DNA of 35,751 nucleotides. Origin: a virus. A program made the translations under genes and the position numbers. This document shows, piece after piece, positions 17,483 through 24,591 of this stretch. Location: positions 1 through 35,751 of the IMG/VR virus record IMGVR_UViG_3300027749_000021; one strand, 5' to 3'. Numbering within the stretch: position 1 is the stretch's first letter; each line of letters begins with the position of its first letter. Below the pieces are notes generated by a model. That model was not told the origin of the DNA. It searched no databases and was given only the letters and a program-made list of their open reading frames with translations.

Positions 17483-18179
17483 ACTGTTTTTTTAATTGTT
17501 CTTCTTCATATAACCCTTTACTTTTTAAATATGCTAAAGCATTTAGAGCTTGTCTTACTGGCAAGTTAAATGCTTGTTCTAATGTTATTCCCTCATGTTC
17601 CTTTATCAACGTTGCACTATATATCCAGCCATAATATTTATTAAATGGATGAATGCTATCAACATTATCATCTACGATACCACTGTCAAATAAACCTTTG
17701 TAATTTTCATTGAATGATTGTAATGCATCAAGTAATGTTTTAATTGAACCTAAAACATTTGTTATTGGCTGCTTTAAAAAGTAGTTACTAATCTTAGAAT
17801 GATTCTTGCTATCATTTTTAAAGAATAAAGGAGCTGCAATTGATGCAAGGATATTGTGTGCTTTTTGTGTGCTGTCTTGCTGAATAAAATAGGATAATTC
17901 AACATATTGCCCAAATCTTATTGAAGCAATATCATAGTTAAGTTTATATATTCCAAACCTATTTTTTTGTTTTATATTTATTTCAGAAGTAAATATGTTA
18001 TTTACACTATTTATCAACCTTTTAAGTTTTGTAGTGCTTATTCTGCCAAGTTGATAATCTGTTTTATCATATAGAATTGAAATAATGAATAGTAGTTTAT
18101 CAGCCTCATCAAGTTCTTCATCAGCATTAATTATACTGATTTGCTGAAACTGTTGTAATGTAATGTTCTTCCAATTCAT
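17469..18179 (-). CDS. Tail-region protein, possible tail assembly chaperone
   Basis: The product is 236 residues, helical, with no membrane segment. The end (FNKYYGWIYSATLIKEHEGI, then VRQALNALAYLKSKGLYEEE) resembles tail assembly chaperones of other long-tailed phages. Chaperones often use a ribosomal frameshift near their end. Here seven A bases lie close to the 3' end, but joining the next frame would need a +1 or -2 shift and an in-frame stop is near, so I do not claim one. It opens the tail block, 27 bases after a late-motif copy (18188-18214). Confidence 0.45.
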   Translation of the reverse strand: MNWKNITLQQFQQISIINADEELDEADKLLFIISILYDKTDYQLGRISTTKLKRLINSVNNIFTSEINIKQKNRFGIYKLNYDIASIRFGQYVELSYFIQQDSTQKAHNILASIAAPLFFKNDSKNHSKISNYFLKQPITNVLGSIKTLLDALQSFNENYKGLFDSGIVDDNVDSIHPFNKYYGWIYSATLIKEHEGITLEQAFNLPVRQALNALAYLKSKGLYEEEQLKKQYANN

Positions 18180-18187
18180 TACATTAT

Positions 18188-18214
18188 ATGTGGCAGTAGT
18201 TTATATTTTGCCAA
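18188..18214 (-). promoter_or_regulatory. Late-block motif, copy 3 (TGGCAAA-N13-CCACAT)
   Basis: Minus-strand TGGCAAA (18213-18207) is followed by 13 bases and CCACAT (18193-18188). The start codon of the tail-block gene is 27 bases after TGGCAAA. It occupies the 38-base gap after the large terminase. The first half reads TTGGCAAA, as in copy 1. Confidence 0.5.
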
Positions 18215-18217
18215 CCA

Positions 18218-19423
18218 TTAAATTATAGAGTAAACACCTGTGCCTGCATTTTTATATTTATGCACCGCTAAGGCTAATGCACAAACACAGTCATCGTGCA
18301 ATCCGTTAGGTGCAGAATATCTAACACCACTTCTAGTATATTCAAACTCAAAGTTTTCTAATTCATCCGTAATAATACCACTTGGAAATGTTATCTCTCG
18401 TTTTTGTATTTTTAGAGCTAACCCCTCCATCATTTGCTGCTTTGATGTTGAAGTAAATCTCATCAACTCAACATCTTTAAACCTTGCAACTTCTTCGCCT
18501 ATTGGATCACCAACGCCTGTACTATCAATACAAATAGGTTTATTTTCTAAATCTTTTAATTTTTGTATTGTTTGCCTCCAATCTCCCTGCCACCTATCGA
18601 AATAGCAAACATTGCAATTCTTATCTAATCCAATAACAACAGTATAATCAAATGACTTTGCCAAATCCACACCATAACATTGTACTGGCATCTGCGACAT
18701 AGGAAATGTACATTGTGAAATGTGAGCAAGTCCAAATGGATTTGCACCATCATCACTTGGCTCTGCTAAATATAATTCTCTAAAAACATTCTCAGGTAAA
18801 TCTTTTTTAGCATCTTCAATTTCTTCTATAAAATCTCGGCCATCCTTTGTTTTCATTCCAGCAGCAGCAGCATCATAAGCTGTTATCTTAAAGTATGCAT
18901 AATCATCTAACCCTTGCTTTGCCTTTTGTCCTAATAAATAACCCCAATTTTTTTTCCCTCGAACATTACCAATAAATTTTATTTTACCACGTGTAGATGT
19001 GATAGTAGAACGTAAAGCAAACCAAGCTCCCTCTCTTGCTCTGGTGAACTCGTCAAACACAGCAGCATAGACATCATCTCCATATAAACTATCAGGGTTC
19101 TCACCTGTTTTAAATTCTATCTTTCCTCCAGTAATTAATGTGATTGTTCTATTGGTATCATTAGACTTAAATAAGTCTTTATTTGTTATTTGCACTTTCA
19201 TTCTATCATAGGCTATCTTGGCTTGTCCTATTGATGGAGCAATCCACCACACACTTTGATTTGCCTTGCATTGCAAAGCCTGTTCAAATAACCATATAAT
19301 GTGTGATGCAGTTTTACCTACTTTTGTTGATGCTTCAGTAACAGTATAACGTGCAGGGCAATCAATTATATCTATTTGGTAGCCGTATAAATACGGGCGT
19401 TTATAATTGATTTGTTGCACCAT
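18218..19423 (-). CDS. terL: Terminase large subunit
   Basis: The protein has 401 residues and is the DNA packaging motor. The ATPase half has Walker A STKVGKT (32-38) and Walker B AAVFDEF with Asp124 and Glu125. The linker FIGNVRGKKNWGY follows. The nuclease half has the acidic residues Asp253 and Asp259 (YGVDLAKSFDYTVV), Asp300 (CIDSTGVGD) and Asp377/Asp378 (GLHDDCV), which would bind metal and cut concatemers. The length is slightly short but complete. The small subunit lies upstream with four small genes between, which is uncommon. Confidence 0.95.
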   Translation of the reverse strand: MVQQINYKRPYLYGYQIDIIDCPARYTVTEASTKVGKTASHIIWLFEQALQCKANQSVWWIAPSIGQAKIAYDRMKVQITNKDLFKSNDTNRTITLITGGKIEFKTGENPDSLYGDDVYAAVFDEFTRAREGAWFALRSTITSTRGKIKFIGNVRGKKNWGYLLGQKAKQGLDDYAYFKITAYDAAAAGMKTKDGRDFIEEIEDAKKDLPENVFRELYLAEPSDDGANPFGLAHISQCTFPMSQMPVQCYGVDLAKSFDYTVVIGLDKNCNVCYFDRWQGDWRQTIQKLKDLENKPICIDSTGVGDPIGEEVARFKDVELMRFTSTSKQQMMEGLALKIQKREITFPSGIITDELENFEFEYTRSGVRYSAPNGLHDDCVCALALAVHKYKNAGTGVYSII

Positions 19424-19426
19424 ATA

Positions 19427-19804
19427 TTAATCGTGTATTGAAAAAGATGGACCTTGTGTTATTACTTTAGTGGTACTATCTTTAAAATTGCAATGAAAAG
19501 ACATATAATTTATAAACCCAGTCCAACTATATGCATATTCTGAATATGTGGTGTCTGTAGCATAAGTTCTGGTCTTTCCAGCATCTCCTGTAGTTTCATT
19601 TATTATTTCTACATACTCCTGTGCTTGACAGTTATGCAATACTAAATTATAAGTATGATACGCAAAACCATTAGGAGAATTTACATAGAATTTTAGATTT
19701 GTAATTTCGACAGATGGGCTACTTTGATTTAGGTTTTTTTGTGTTGTTGTCTTTTGACAACTCATCACTGTTAATGCTAACAGCAGGAATAAAATTCGTT
19801 TCAT
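19427..19804 (-). CDS. Small lipoprotein between terminase genes
   Basis: The product is 125 residues from the start at 19804, chosen because it opens on a lipoprotein signal: MKRILFLLLALTVMSCQ, lipobox VMSC, Cys16. The mature part is small and beta-like (EITNLKFYVNSPNGFAYHTY, then YMSFHCNFKDST). The first 86 bases overlap the end of the upstream gene in another frame. A phage lipoprotein placed away from lysis genes may act in superinfection exclusion by blocking receptors, as in some other phages. That role is only a suggestion. It is 3 bases from the large terminase gene. Confidence 0.65.
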   Translation of the reverse strand: MKRILFLLLALTVMSCQKTTTQKNLNQSSPSVEITNLKFYVNSPNGFAYHTYNLVLHNCQAQEYVEIINETTGDAGKTRTYATDTTYSEYAYSWTGFINYMSFHCNFKDSTTKVITQGPSFSIHD

Positions 19805-20024
19805 TTTGTTTAGTTTTTGAATATTGAGTGTAAACATAATCAATTAAATTCATAACACACTCAGTACACCATAAACTTTCGTTATACTGTGGGTCAAATG
19901 TTTTTGCAATCTCAAGAAAAATTGCAGCATCATTATTTGATAAATAGGTAATTACGCCAACTTGTTTAAAGTTGTTATACATACCTTGAAATTTTTCTAA
20001 GTGATCAATTTGTGATTGTGTCAT
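19719..20024 (-). CDS. Small conserved-looking protein with Cys pair, function unknown
   Basis: The product is 101 residues. An N-terminal helix (MTQSQIDHLEKFQGMYNNFK) is followed by a Leu/Phe block and a motif SLWCTECVMNLIDYVYTQY. The tail is Lys/Ser/Asn-rich and is coded in the overlap with the lipoprotein gene. Proteins with a Trp-Cys-x-x-Cys motif of this size sit near terminase genes in other Bacteroidota phages, as far as I recall. The two cysteines could bind metal. The function is unknown. Confidence 0.6.
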   Translation of the reverse strand: MTQSQIDHLEKFQGMYNNFKQVGVITYLSNNDAAIFLEIAKTFDPQYNESLWCTECVMNLIDYVYTQYSKTKQNETNFIPAVSINSDELSKDNNTKKPKSK

Positions 20025-20042
20025 TTTATTTATTTTGTGAAA

Positions 20043-20264
20043 TTATAAATATTTTTTAATTAAAGATGTTAATACTATTGATGTAACCATTGCGAGGCAC
20101 ATCAAAGGGATAGTATATAAATCCAATTTATGATATAATGCGAGGCAACACCATCCACTTAAACAAGTGGCACAATTGAAAGGTTTGCCATTTGGCAATG
20201 GTATAGGCTTAACTTCAACTAATACAAAAGCTACACTAAACGATAGTAAAATTATAAACCACAT
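20043..20264 (-). CDS. Small membrane protein with PFNCATCLSGW motif
   Basis: The product is 73 residues. It has an N-terminal membrane segment (MWFIILLSFSVAFVLVEVK), a conserved-looking KPFNCATCLSGWCC loop and a second membrane segment (IPLMCLAMVTSIVLTSLI). I have seen the PFNC..CL..W pattern in many small Bacteroidota phage proteins, but the function is unknown to me. The loop cysteines may bind metal or form disulphides. It overlaps the sigma-like gene by 13 bases. Confidence 0.65.
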   Translation of the reverse strand: MWFIILLSFSVAFVLVEVKPIPLPNGKPFNCATCLSGWCCLALYHKLDLYTIPLMCLAMVTSIVLTSLIKKYL

Positions 20265-20746
20265 ATTACATTATGCTTTAATTGTTTCTTTGCTTTTTCT
20301 ACAGCATTAGCAACACTTCTGATAGCTATTCCTGTTTTCTCACTTACTGACTTATATGTTCCAAGTTCAACATATAACTCAAGCATATGTTTATTATACC
20401 AATATATGTTTTGCATTTCCATTTCTAATTTTGGCAGCAAATCCACTTCTCTATCATCAGTAATATCTTCATCAAAATCATTTGTCAATATTTCTGTTTG
20501 CCTCCTATTTACTCTATGAAATTTATCTTGTGTAAAGTGAACAAGGTTAAACATAACTTTCACAATGTAGTTTCTTAGTTTATCTTGCTGATGAAGCTCT
20601 ATAATAAAATTCTCATCTTTTTCAAATAATAATAAAAAAACATGCTGCTTCAAGTCATCCCTTATATCGCTGTCAATTTTTAACAAACATTCTGCTATTT
20701 CATTGCTGGTATAGATATTTGTTAAAATTGATTTAGCGTTCATCAT
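20252..20746 (-). CDS. Sigma-70-like small protein (possible late regulator)
   Basis: The product is 164 residues. The first half resembles sigma region 2: DIRDDLKQHVFLLLFEKDE, then LRNYIVKVMFNLVHFTQDK and a basic end RVNRRQ. Residues 129-157 form a helix-turn-helix like sigma region 4: GTYKSVSEKTGIAIRSVANA, then VEKAKKQLK. It starts with two Met codons (20746 and 20743) overlapping the small terminase stop. A small sigma-like protein among late genes could direct RNA polymerase to the repeated late motif, but this is an inference. A DNA-binding packaging accessory role is possible. Confidence 0.6.
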   Translation of the reverse strand: MMNAKSILTNIYTSNEIAECLLKIDSDIRDDLKQHVFLLLFEKDENFIIELHQQDKLRNYIVKVMFNLVHFTQDKFHRVNRRQTEILTNDFDEDITDDREVDLLPKLEMEMQNIYWYNKHMLELYVELGTYKSVSEKTGIAIRSVANAVEKAKKQLKHNVICGL

Positions 20747-21228
20747 AGTTTTAATGTAACTTCAAATACTGTTGATTTTATTTCTAACTTCTCAGCAGCA
20801 TAATCACCCTCCATTTTATTCATCTCAGCAATAGCTTTCATCCTTTCTGTTGGTGTTGGCTTACGCTTAAATATTGTCAATCCAAACTGAGGATTGTCGG
20901 TTGTTTCTTCATATTCCAATTCACCCAATGCAATTTTTGTCAAAAGTTCAAGACGCTCATTTTTGCTCATTACAGCCAATTTAAGAACATCAGTTGCATT
21001 TTCTTGTATCTGTATAGCGTCTGCTTTTTTCCTTAATTCTTGCCATTCCTGTAAAGCGATAGCATACTTTTTATAATACCTTTGCTCTTGCAACTTCCAT
21101 TTACTTCTAACAACTTCTTTACACTTCCCCTTGTCAGTATTACCACTTTCAAATAGTTTCAGTAATTCACTATGTAACTGTGCATCGCTTACTGTTGTTT
21201 TTTGTATGGGTGCTAATTGTTTTGCCAT
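20743..21228 (-). CDS. terS: Terminase small subunit
   Basis: The product is 161 residues. An N-terminal helical region, which may hold the DNA-binding part (ELLKLFESGNTDKGKCKEVV), is followed by a long charged helix (QRYYKKYAIALQEWQELRKK). The C-terminal part has LTKIALGELEYEE and RMKAIAEMNKMEGDYAAEKL, a pattern typical of terminase small subunits. The protein recognises phage DNA and hands it to the large subunit. It starts on a TAATG junction with the VRR-NUC gene. Confidence 0.75.
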   Translation of the reverse strand: MAKQLAPIQKTTVSDAQLHSELLKLFESGNTDKGKCKEVVRSKWKLQEQRYYKKYAIALQEWQELRKKADAIQIQENATDVLKLAVMSKNERLELLTKIALGELEYEETTDNPQFGLTIFKRKPTPTERMKAIAEMNKMEGDYAAEKLEIKSTVFEVTLKL

Positions 21229-21599
21229 TATTCTATATTCATTACATCTTCAATACATCTGCACTCAATTCCAATACCCCCAGCTTTGTTTATATAATCA
21301 AGAAATAATTTTTGTTCAACGCTTAATTTATCTCTGCCCACTTTAACTTCCACAGCAATAAACCTTGCATCCTTTTTATTAAATCCTATGATGTCTGAAA
21401 TACCTTTTATGGTTGAGTTAGCACGAAATATATTTTTTGTTGGGTCATACACAGCTGCGTTATTCTGCCTCCACACTTGCCACCCTTTCATCCAAAGTAT
21501 TTTAATTACTTGTTTAGTCAAAACATTAGCATTGATTTTAGGAACAACTTTTTTTGTTTGTTTACCAATATTATCAATATCGCTTTGCTTCCAACTCAT
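21228..21599 (-). CDS. VRR-NUC type nuclease
   Basis: The product is 123 residues. It has the PD-(D/E)XK layout of VRR-NUC enzymes: KGISDIIGF (Asp69), ARFIAVEVKVGRDKLS (Glu84, Lys86) and EQKLFLDYINKAGGIG (Gln96). VRR-NUC proteins in phages are thought to cut branched DNA or help processing before packaging. It is the first gene of the late block, 10 bases after a TAACTTTG box, so its leader would be very short. Confidence 0.8.
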   Translation of the reverse strand: MSWKQSDIDNIGKQTKKVVPKINANVLTKQVIKILWMKGWQVWRQNNAAVYDPTKNIFRANSTIKGISDIIGFNKKDARFIAVEVKVGRDKLSVEQKLFLDYINKAGGIGIECRCIEDVMNIE

Positions 21600-21708
21600 A
21601 ATTATCCTACAAAGTTATAGGCAATTATAACAAATGTTATTAACAAAATTTAAAAATGAGATTTTATTTGGATAGAATTATCCGTTTTATTATGTACAGT
21701 CAAATTGT
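21600..21708. other. Candidate phage attachment site region (attP)
   Basis: This is the 109-base gap between the integrase end and the late block. Large serine integrases usually have attP beside their gene. The gap contains two inverted repeats: ATAACA-AA-TGTTAT (21627-21640) and GGATA-GAAT-TATCC (21670-21683). The exact crossover cannot be read without the bacterial junctions. The upstream side of the integrase is packed with coupled genes, so this gap is the more likely side. Confidence 0.35.
21610..21640 (-). promoter_or_regulatory. Candidate promoter of the late block with upstream inverted repeat
   Basis: Minus-strand TAACTTTG (21617-21610) matches the Bacteroidota -7 box TAnnTTTG exactly. 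A TTTG lies upstream, but at 13 bases, closer than the usual 19-21. The inverted repeat ATAACA-AA-TGTTAT at 21627-21640 sits where an activator or repressor could bind. The start codon of the first late gene is only 10 bases past the box. Confidence 0.4.
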
Positions 21709-23274
21709 TTATGCTATAAATACGCTAAACAAATCATTAAGTGTTCGTATATCTTCCCACATCGTCCACTTATCAACTTTAAAGCCTCCTTGTGGGGCTT
21801 TTTTATTTTCTTCTAATATCTCAAAACCTTGTATTTGTTGAGTTTTAATTGAAAACATAGGATGCAAAAATTGTGTTCGTACACTCTCACCTGTATAAAC
21901 GATATTCCGTCCGAACACTAATAAACAAAATTTTTGCTTTGTTGCTAAATCAAAGTTTAACCATTGTGTTTTTAGGTCCTGCATCTTGTTTAATACAGTT
22001 TTCATTTTATCAAAATAATCAGTAGCATCAATATTTAGGGCATCTTTTCGGCACTCCAAATCAATTAACAAATTTCGCTTTTCTGAAATTAATTTTTTGA
22101 ATGATTGCTCCCCCACTCCACCTAACAAATAACGTTCTTCTATAGCTGCAATAGTGTCTTTTGTTTTTTGTATGGAAAGATTTAGCTTCATTATTTCTTT
22201 AGTTTTACTGCCTATTGTTTCATTCACTTTTGCAGTTAAACCTTGTGTGATAATTTCAGCATCTTCTTTATTGATACTAAGGGTGTCGATAATATTTTCA
22301 AACAATGAATGTAATTTGTTTGCAGAGTAATTATTTTTTCTGTGTATTTTACAATAGTAATACCAGTAATATTTAAACTTGCCTTTGCTCGGAGCAGCTG
22401 TCATTAACTTGCCACATTCACAACGAATAATGCCACGTAAAGGAACTTCATCACGTTTTACAATTGTGCTATACTTTTCGGCAAATCTTGTTTGAACTTG
22501 CCAATAAACTTCTTCAGTAATAATAGGCTGATGCAAACCTTTAACAACTGTAGCAGCTTTGTCTTTAAATGAGGGGACATTTACAAGACCTGCATAAACT
22601 GGATTAGTTAATATTCTTGTAATAGCTGAGGTGCTTGAATTTTTAAAACCTTTTGGTTTTATCAATCGTTTAATTTCTTCTTGGCTATCACCTAAATAAA
22701 ATCTTTTGAAAATTGTTTTAATGTGTGATACACGTTCTTCATCTATAACAAGCAAAGGTTTATTGTTTTCATCCCTGCTGTTCTTGTAACCATAAGGAGC
22801 CATTGAACAATAACGACCTTGCATTAGGCTGTAAATAATTCCATTCTTAACCCTATCCACTATCCTATTGCGTTCTTCATTGGAAGCAAATGCAGTCATA
22901 AACCTAACCATCAAATATGTTTGATTAGAAGTGTCGAGGTCTGGCGGTTCTGAAATTTGAATAACTTTAATGTTTAGCTTTTCTTTAAAGTAGCGTTCCT
23001 TGACCATTGCATCTACAGGATCAGTTCTACTAAATCTATCGAAGTGAGTAACTATTAAATATTTTACCTCTTTATTTAATTTGCAATAAGATTCTAAATC
23101 TTTGAATGCTGGGCGGTCAAAGGTCCAGCCACTTTTACCATCATCAATAAATGTTTTGGAAAGTGTTAATTTATGATAGTTGCAATATTCTTGTATTCGC
23201 CTAACTTGGTTATTGATGCTATTTGCGGAGCTATCTTTATCTGATAAACGAGCGTATGCAACAGCTTCTCCCAT
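21709..23274 (-). CDS. int: Large serine recombinase (phage integrase)
   Basis: The protein has 521 residues. The catalytic domain has AVAYARLS with Arg9 and nucleophile Ser11, NQVRRIQEYC, DDGKSGWTFDRPAF and DRFSR (Arg80, Arg83). The recombinase domain has MAPYGYKN and ILTNPVYAGLVN. The zinc ribbon has CECG (Cys285, Cys287) with Cys308 and His311, followed by a coiled coil (about 350-400). It integrates and, with a partner factor, excises the phage. It starts on a TAATG junction with the XRE gene. Near its end (21781-21801) the plus strand forms a terminator-like hairpin. Confidence 0.93.
   Translation of the reverse strand: MGEAVAYARLSDKDSSANSINNQVRRIQEYCNYHKLTLSKTFIDDGKSGWTFDRPAFKDLESYCKLNKEVKYLIVTHFDRFSRTDPVDAMVKERYFKEKLNIKVIQISEPPDLDTSNQTYLMVRFMTAFASNEERNRIVDRVKNGIIYSLMQGRYCSMAPYGYKNSRDENNKPLLVIDEERVSHIKTIFKRFYLGDSQEEIKRLIKPKGFKNSSTSAITRILTNPVYAGLVNVPSFKDKAATVVKGLHQPIITEEVYWQVQTRFAEKYSTIVKRDEVPLRGIIRCECGKLMTAAPSKGKFKYYWYYYCKIHRKNNYSANKLHSLFENIIDTLSINKEDAEIITQGLTAKVNETIGSKTKEIMKLNLSIQKTKDTIAAIEERYLLGGVGEQSFKKLISEKRNLLIDLECRKDALNIDATDYFDKMKTVLNKMQDLKTQWLNFDLATKQKFCLLVFGRNIVYTGESVRTQFLHPMFSIKTQQIQGFEILEENKKAPQGGFKVDKWTMWEDIRTLNDLFSVFIA
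21781..21806 (+). terminator. Terminator-like hairpin inside the integrase 3' end, plus strand
   Basis: AAAGCCTC (21781-21788) pairs with GGGGCTTT (21794-21801), one G-U pair, loop CTTGT, followed by a T-rich run on the plus strand. It lies antisense to the integrase, about 70-100 bases inside its end. In a prophage joined at 21600-21708 it would stop host transcription entering from that side. Confidence 0.6.
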
Positions 23275-23615
23275 TATGTTTTTATATTATTATTAAAAGT
23301 ATTAAGTGCTTTTGTATTTTTTTGAATAATGTCTAAAAGAATTTTGTTTTGCCTTTCCAAATAAATAACGTAATCATCTTTTGAAAGACTCGTTTTTATT
23401 GGTTTTTCTTTTATATCATTTATCATTAACAAATCAACTCCTAATTTTTCTTTTACAGCATTAAAGAAGTCAATTTTAGGGTTTCGTTTACCCTGCTCAT
23501 AGTAATTATATCGCACTTGTTGTATGCCAATTTTAGCAGCAATATCAGCTTGAGAAAGTTTAAGTTTTTTTCTTAAAGCCTTTAATTGTTTTCCAAGTTC
23601 AATATTAGCACTCAT
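23274..23615 (-). CDS. XRE-family transcription regulator
   Basis: The product is 113 residues. Residues about 5-62 are a helix-turn-helix of the Cro/CI type: LGKQLKALRKKLKLSQADIA, then AAKIGIQQVRYNYYEQGKRN. The C-terminal part is helical and may pair subunits (DDYVIYLERQNKILLDIIQK). It starts on an ATGA overlap with the small membrane peptide gene and ends on TAATG with the integrase. In this operon it may tune integrase or repressor expression. Confidence 0.8.
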   Translation of the reverse strand: MSANIELGKQLKALRKKLKLSQADIAAKIGIQQVRYNYYEQGKRNPKIDFFNAVKEKLGVDLLMINDIKEKPIKTSLSKDDYVIYLERQNKILLDIIQKNTKALNTFNNNIKT

Positions 23616-23710
23616 TTAACAAATGTTTTAATTGCTGAATAAATTGCTATGCAGATAAGAAATATTACTCCAAATAAAATGTTTAGTTTATGTCTGTCGG
23701 AAATTTTCAT
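23612..23710 (-). CDS. 32-residue membrane peptide in the lysogeny operon
   Basis: The product reads MKISDRHKLN, then a hydrophobic stretch ILFGVIFLICIAIYSAI, then KTFVK. It has one membrane segment with a basic N side. The start codon overlaps the repressor stop (TAATG) and the stop overlaps the XRE start (ATGA). These two tight junctions in the middle of a three-gene operon are strong support for a real gene. It could be an immunity or superinfection exclusion peptide made in lysogens. The function is unknown. Confidence 0.7.
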   Translation of the reverse strand: MKISDRHKLNILFGVIFLICIAIYSAIKTFVK

Positions 23711-24483
23711 TAATTAATAACAGTTAGTTCATTCGATTTATAAATGCCAGTAACCTTAAACAATTTAATAATTGAATCTGATGCAACATAAAATGGTGGA
23801 TATGCTGCTTTACCCTCTCTTGCTCCACTTTCAAATTTCATAGTATTATCACTTATACATTCAACTATTCCATTATCTTGGTCATCACTTTTAAAGAACA
23901 ATCGCTTAATCCATAAATCACTTTCACGTTGTATGACATAAACAGAACCAGGAACAATTTGTTTGTCCGTAATTTCTCTAATGCCAATGATTGCTCCTGG
24001 GGGATAGTTAGGCATCATACTATTGCCTGAGATACGAATTGCATATTGAGAGCCTTTGAATAGGTCGCTAATGTGTAACACGCCCTCATTCTTATTTACT
24101 GGTAATATCTCCCCTCCTAACAAAGTTCCAGCGTTAGCAGAAATATCATAATAGGTTAATGTGTTAGCATCATTTAATTTTTTATCCCTCCTTTGTTTTA
24201 TATAGTCTTTAGAATCTTCATTTATACTATTGCTTTTCCCTTTATTCAAGGGGTAAGTTTTATTATTATTTCTTTCTAAAATGTTAATTTTTACATTAAA
24301 AACCTCTTGAAAACTTTTTAAAAAGTTTTTACTTGCAGCTACTCTTCCTGACAAATAATTTGATATAACGGCTTGAGAAAATCCTGTTTTCAAAGAAATA
24401 TCAACATCTTTTTTAATAATTCTTTTTGCTTTCAAATCTTCTACAACCCTTATCAGTTCTACGTTTATGTCATTTGTTTTCAT
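23710..24483 (-). CDS. CI/LexA-like repressor with S24 peptidase domain
   Basis: The protein has 257 residues. The N-terminal helix-turn-helix is at about 24-56 (VDISLKTGFSQAVISNYLSG). The C-terminal S24 domain has a likely cleavage site Ala118-Gly119 (SANAGTLLGG), nucleophile Ser155 (ISGNSMMPNYPPGA) and general base Lys193 (LWIKRLFF). RecA-stimulated self-cleavage would lift repression after DNA damage. It is divergent from the Cro-like gene across an operator region and heads the lysogeny operon with coupled downstream genes. Confidence 0.9.
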   Translation of the reverse strand: MKTNDINVELIRVVEDLKAKRIIKKDVDISLKTGFSQAVISNYLSGRVAASKNFLKSFQEVFNVKINILERNNNKTYPLNKGKSNSINEDSKDYIKQRRDKKLNDANTLTYYDISANAGTLLGGEILPVNKNEGVLHISDLFKGSQYAIRISGNSMMPNYPPGAIIGIREITDKQIVPGSVYVIQRESDLWIKRLFFKSDDQDNGIVECISDNTMKFESGAREGKAAYPPFYVASDSIIKLFKVTGIYKSNELTVIN

Positions 24484-24538
24484 TTTTCAAAAATTTATTT
24501 TCAAAAAAACTTTTCAAAATATTTTGTAATTTGAAAAG
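24484..24538. promoter_or_regulatory. Operator region with TTTTCAAA half-sites
   Basis: CTTTTCAAA (24510-24518) and TTTGAAAAG (24530-24538) form a perfect 9-bp inverted repeat with an 11-base spacer. Two more TTTTCAAA half-sites lie towards the repressor gene. The C positions are 24488, 24502 and 24515, so they are 14 and 13 bases apart. The site lies between repressor and Cro-like genes and is the expected repressor/Cro target. Confidence 0.65.
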
Positions 24539-24553
24539 AAACTTTTTACTTTG
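24523..24553 (+). promoter_or_regulatory. Candidate early rightward promoter
   Basis: TTTG (24523-24526) and TTACTTTG (24546-24553) are 19 bases apart. This fits the Bacteroidota -33/-7 pair TTTG and TAnnTTTG with one mismatch. It overlaps the right arm of the operator, so a bound repressor would block it. The Cro-like start is 38 bases downstream of the box. Confidence 0.6.
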
Positions 24554-24591
24554 CAATGTCAAAACAAAAATAAGAAAAAAATAATAAGAAA

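Noticed and set aside
17469-17500. Possible programmed frameshift at a run of seven A bases in the chaperone-like gene
   Set aside because: Joining to the next gene would need a +1 or -2 shift, and A runs are common in this AT-rich genome. The normal stop and start overlap explain the junction.
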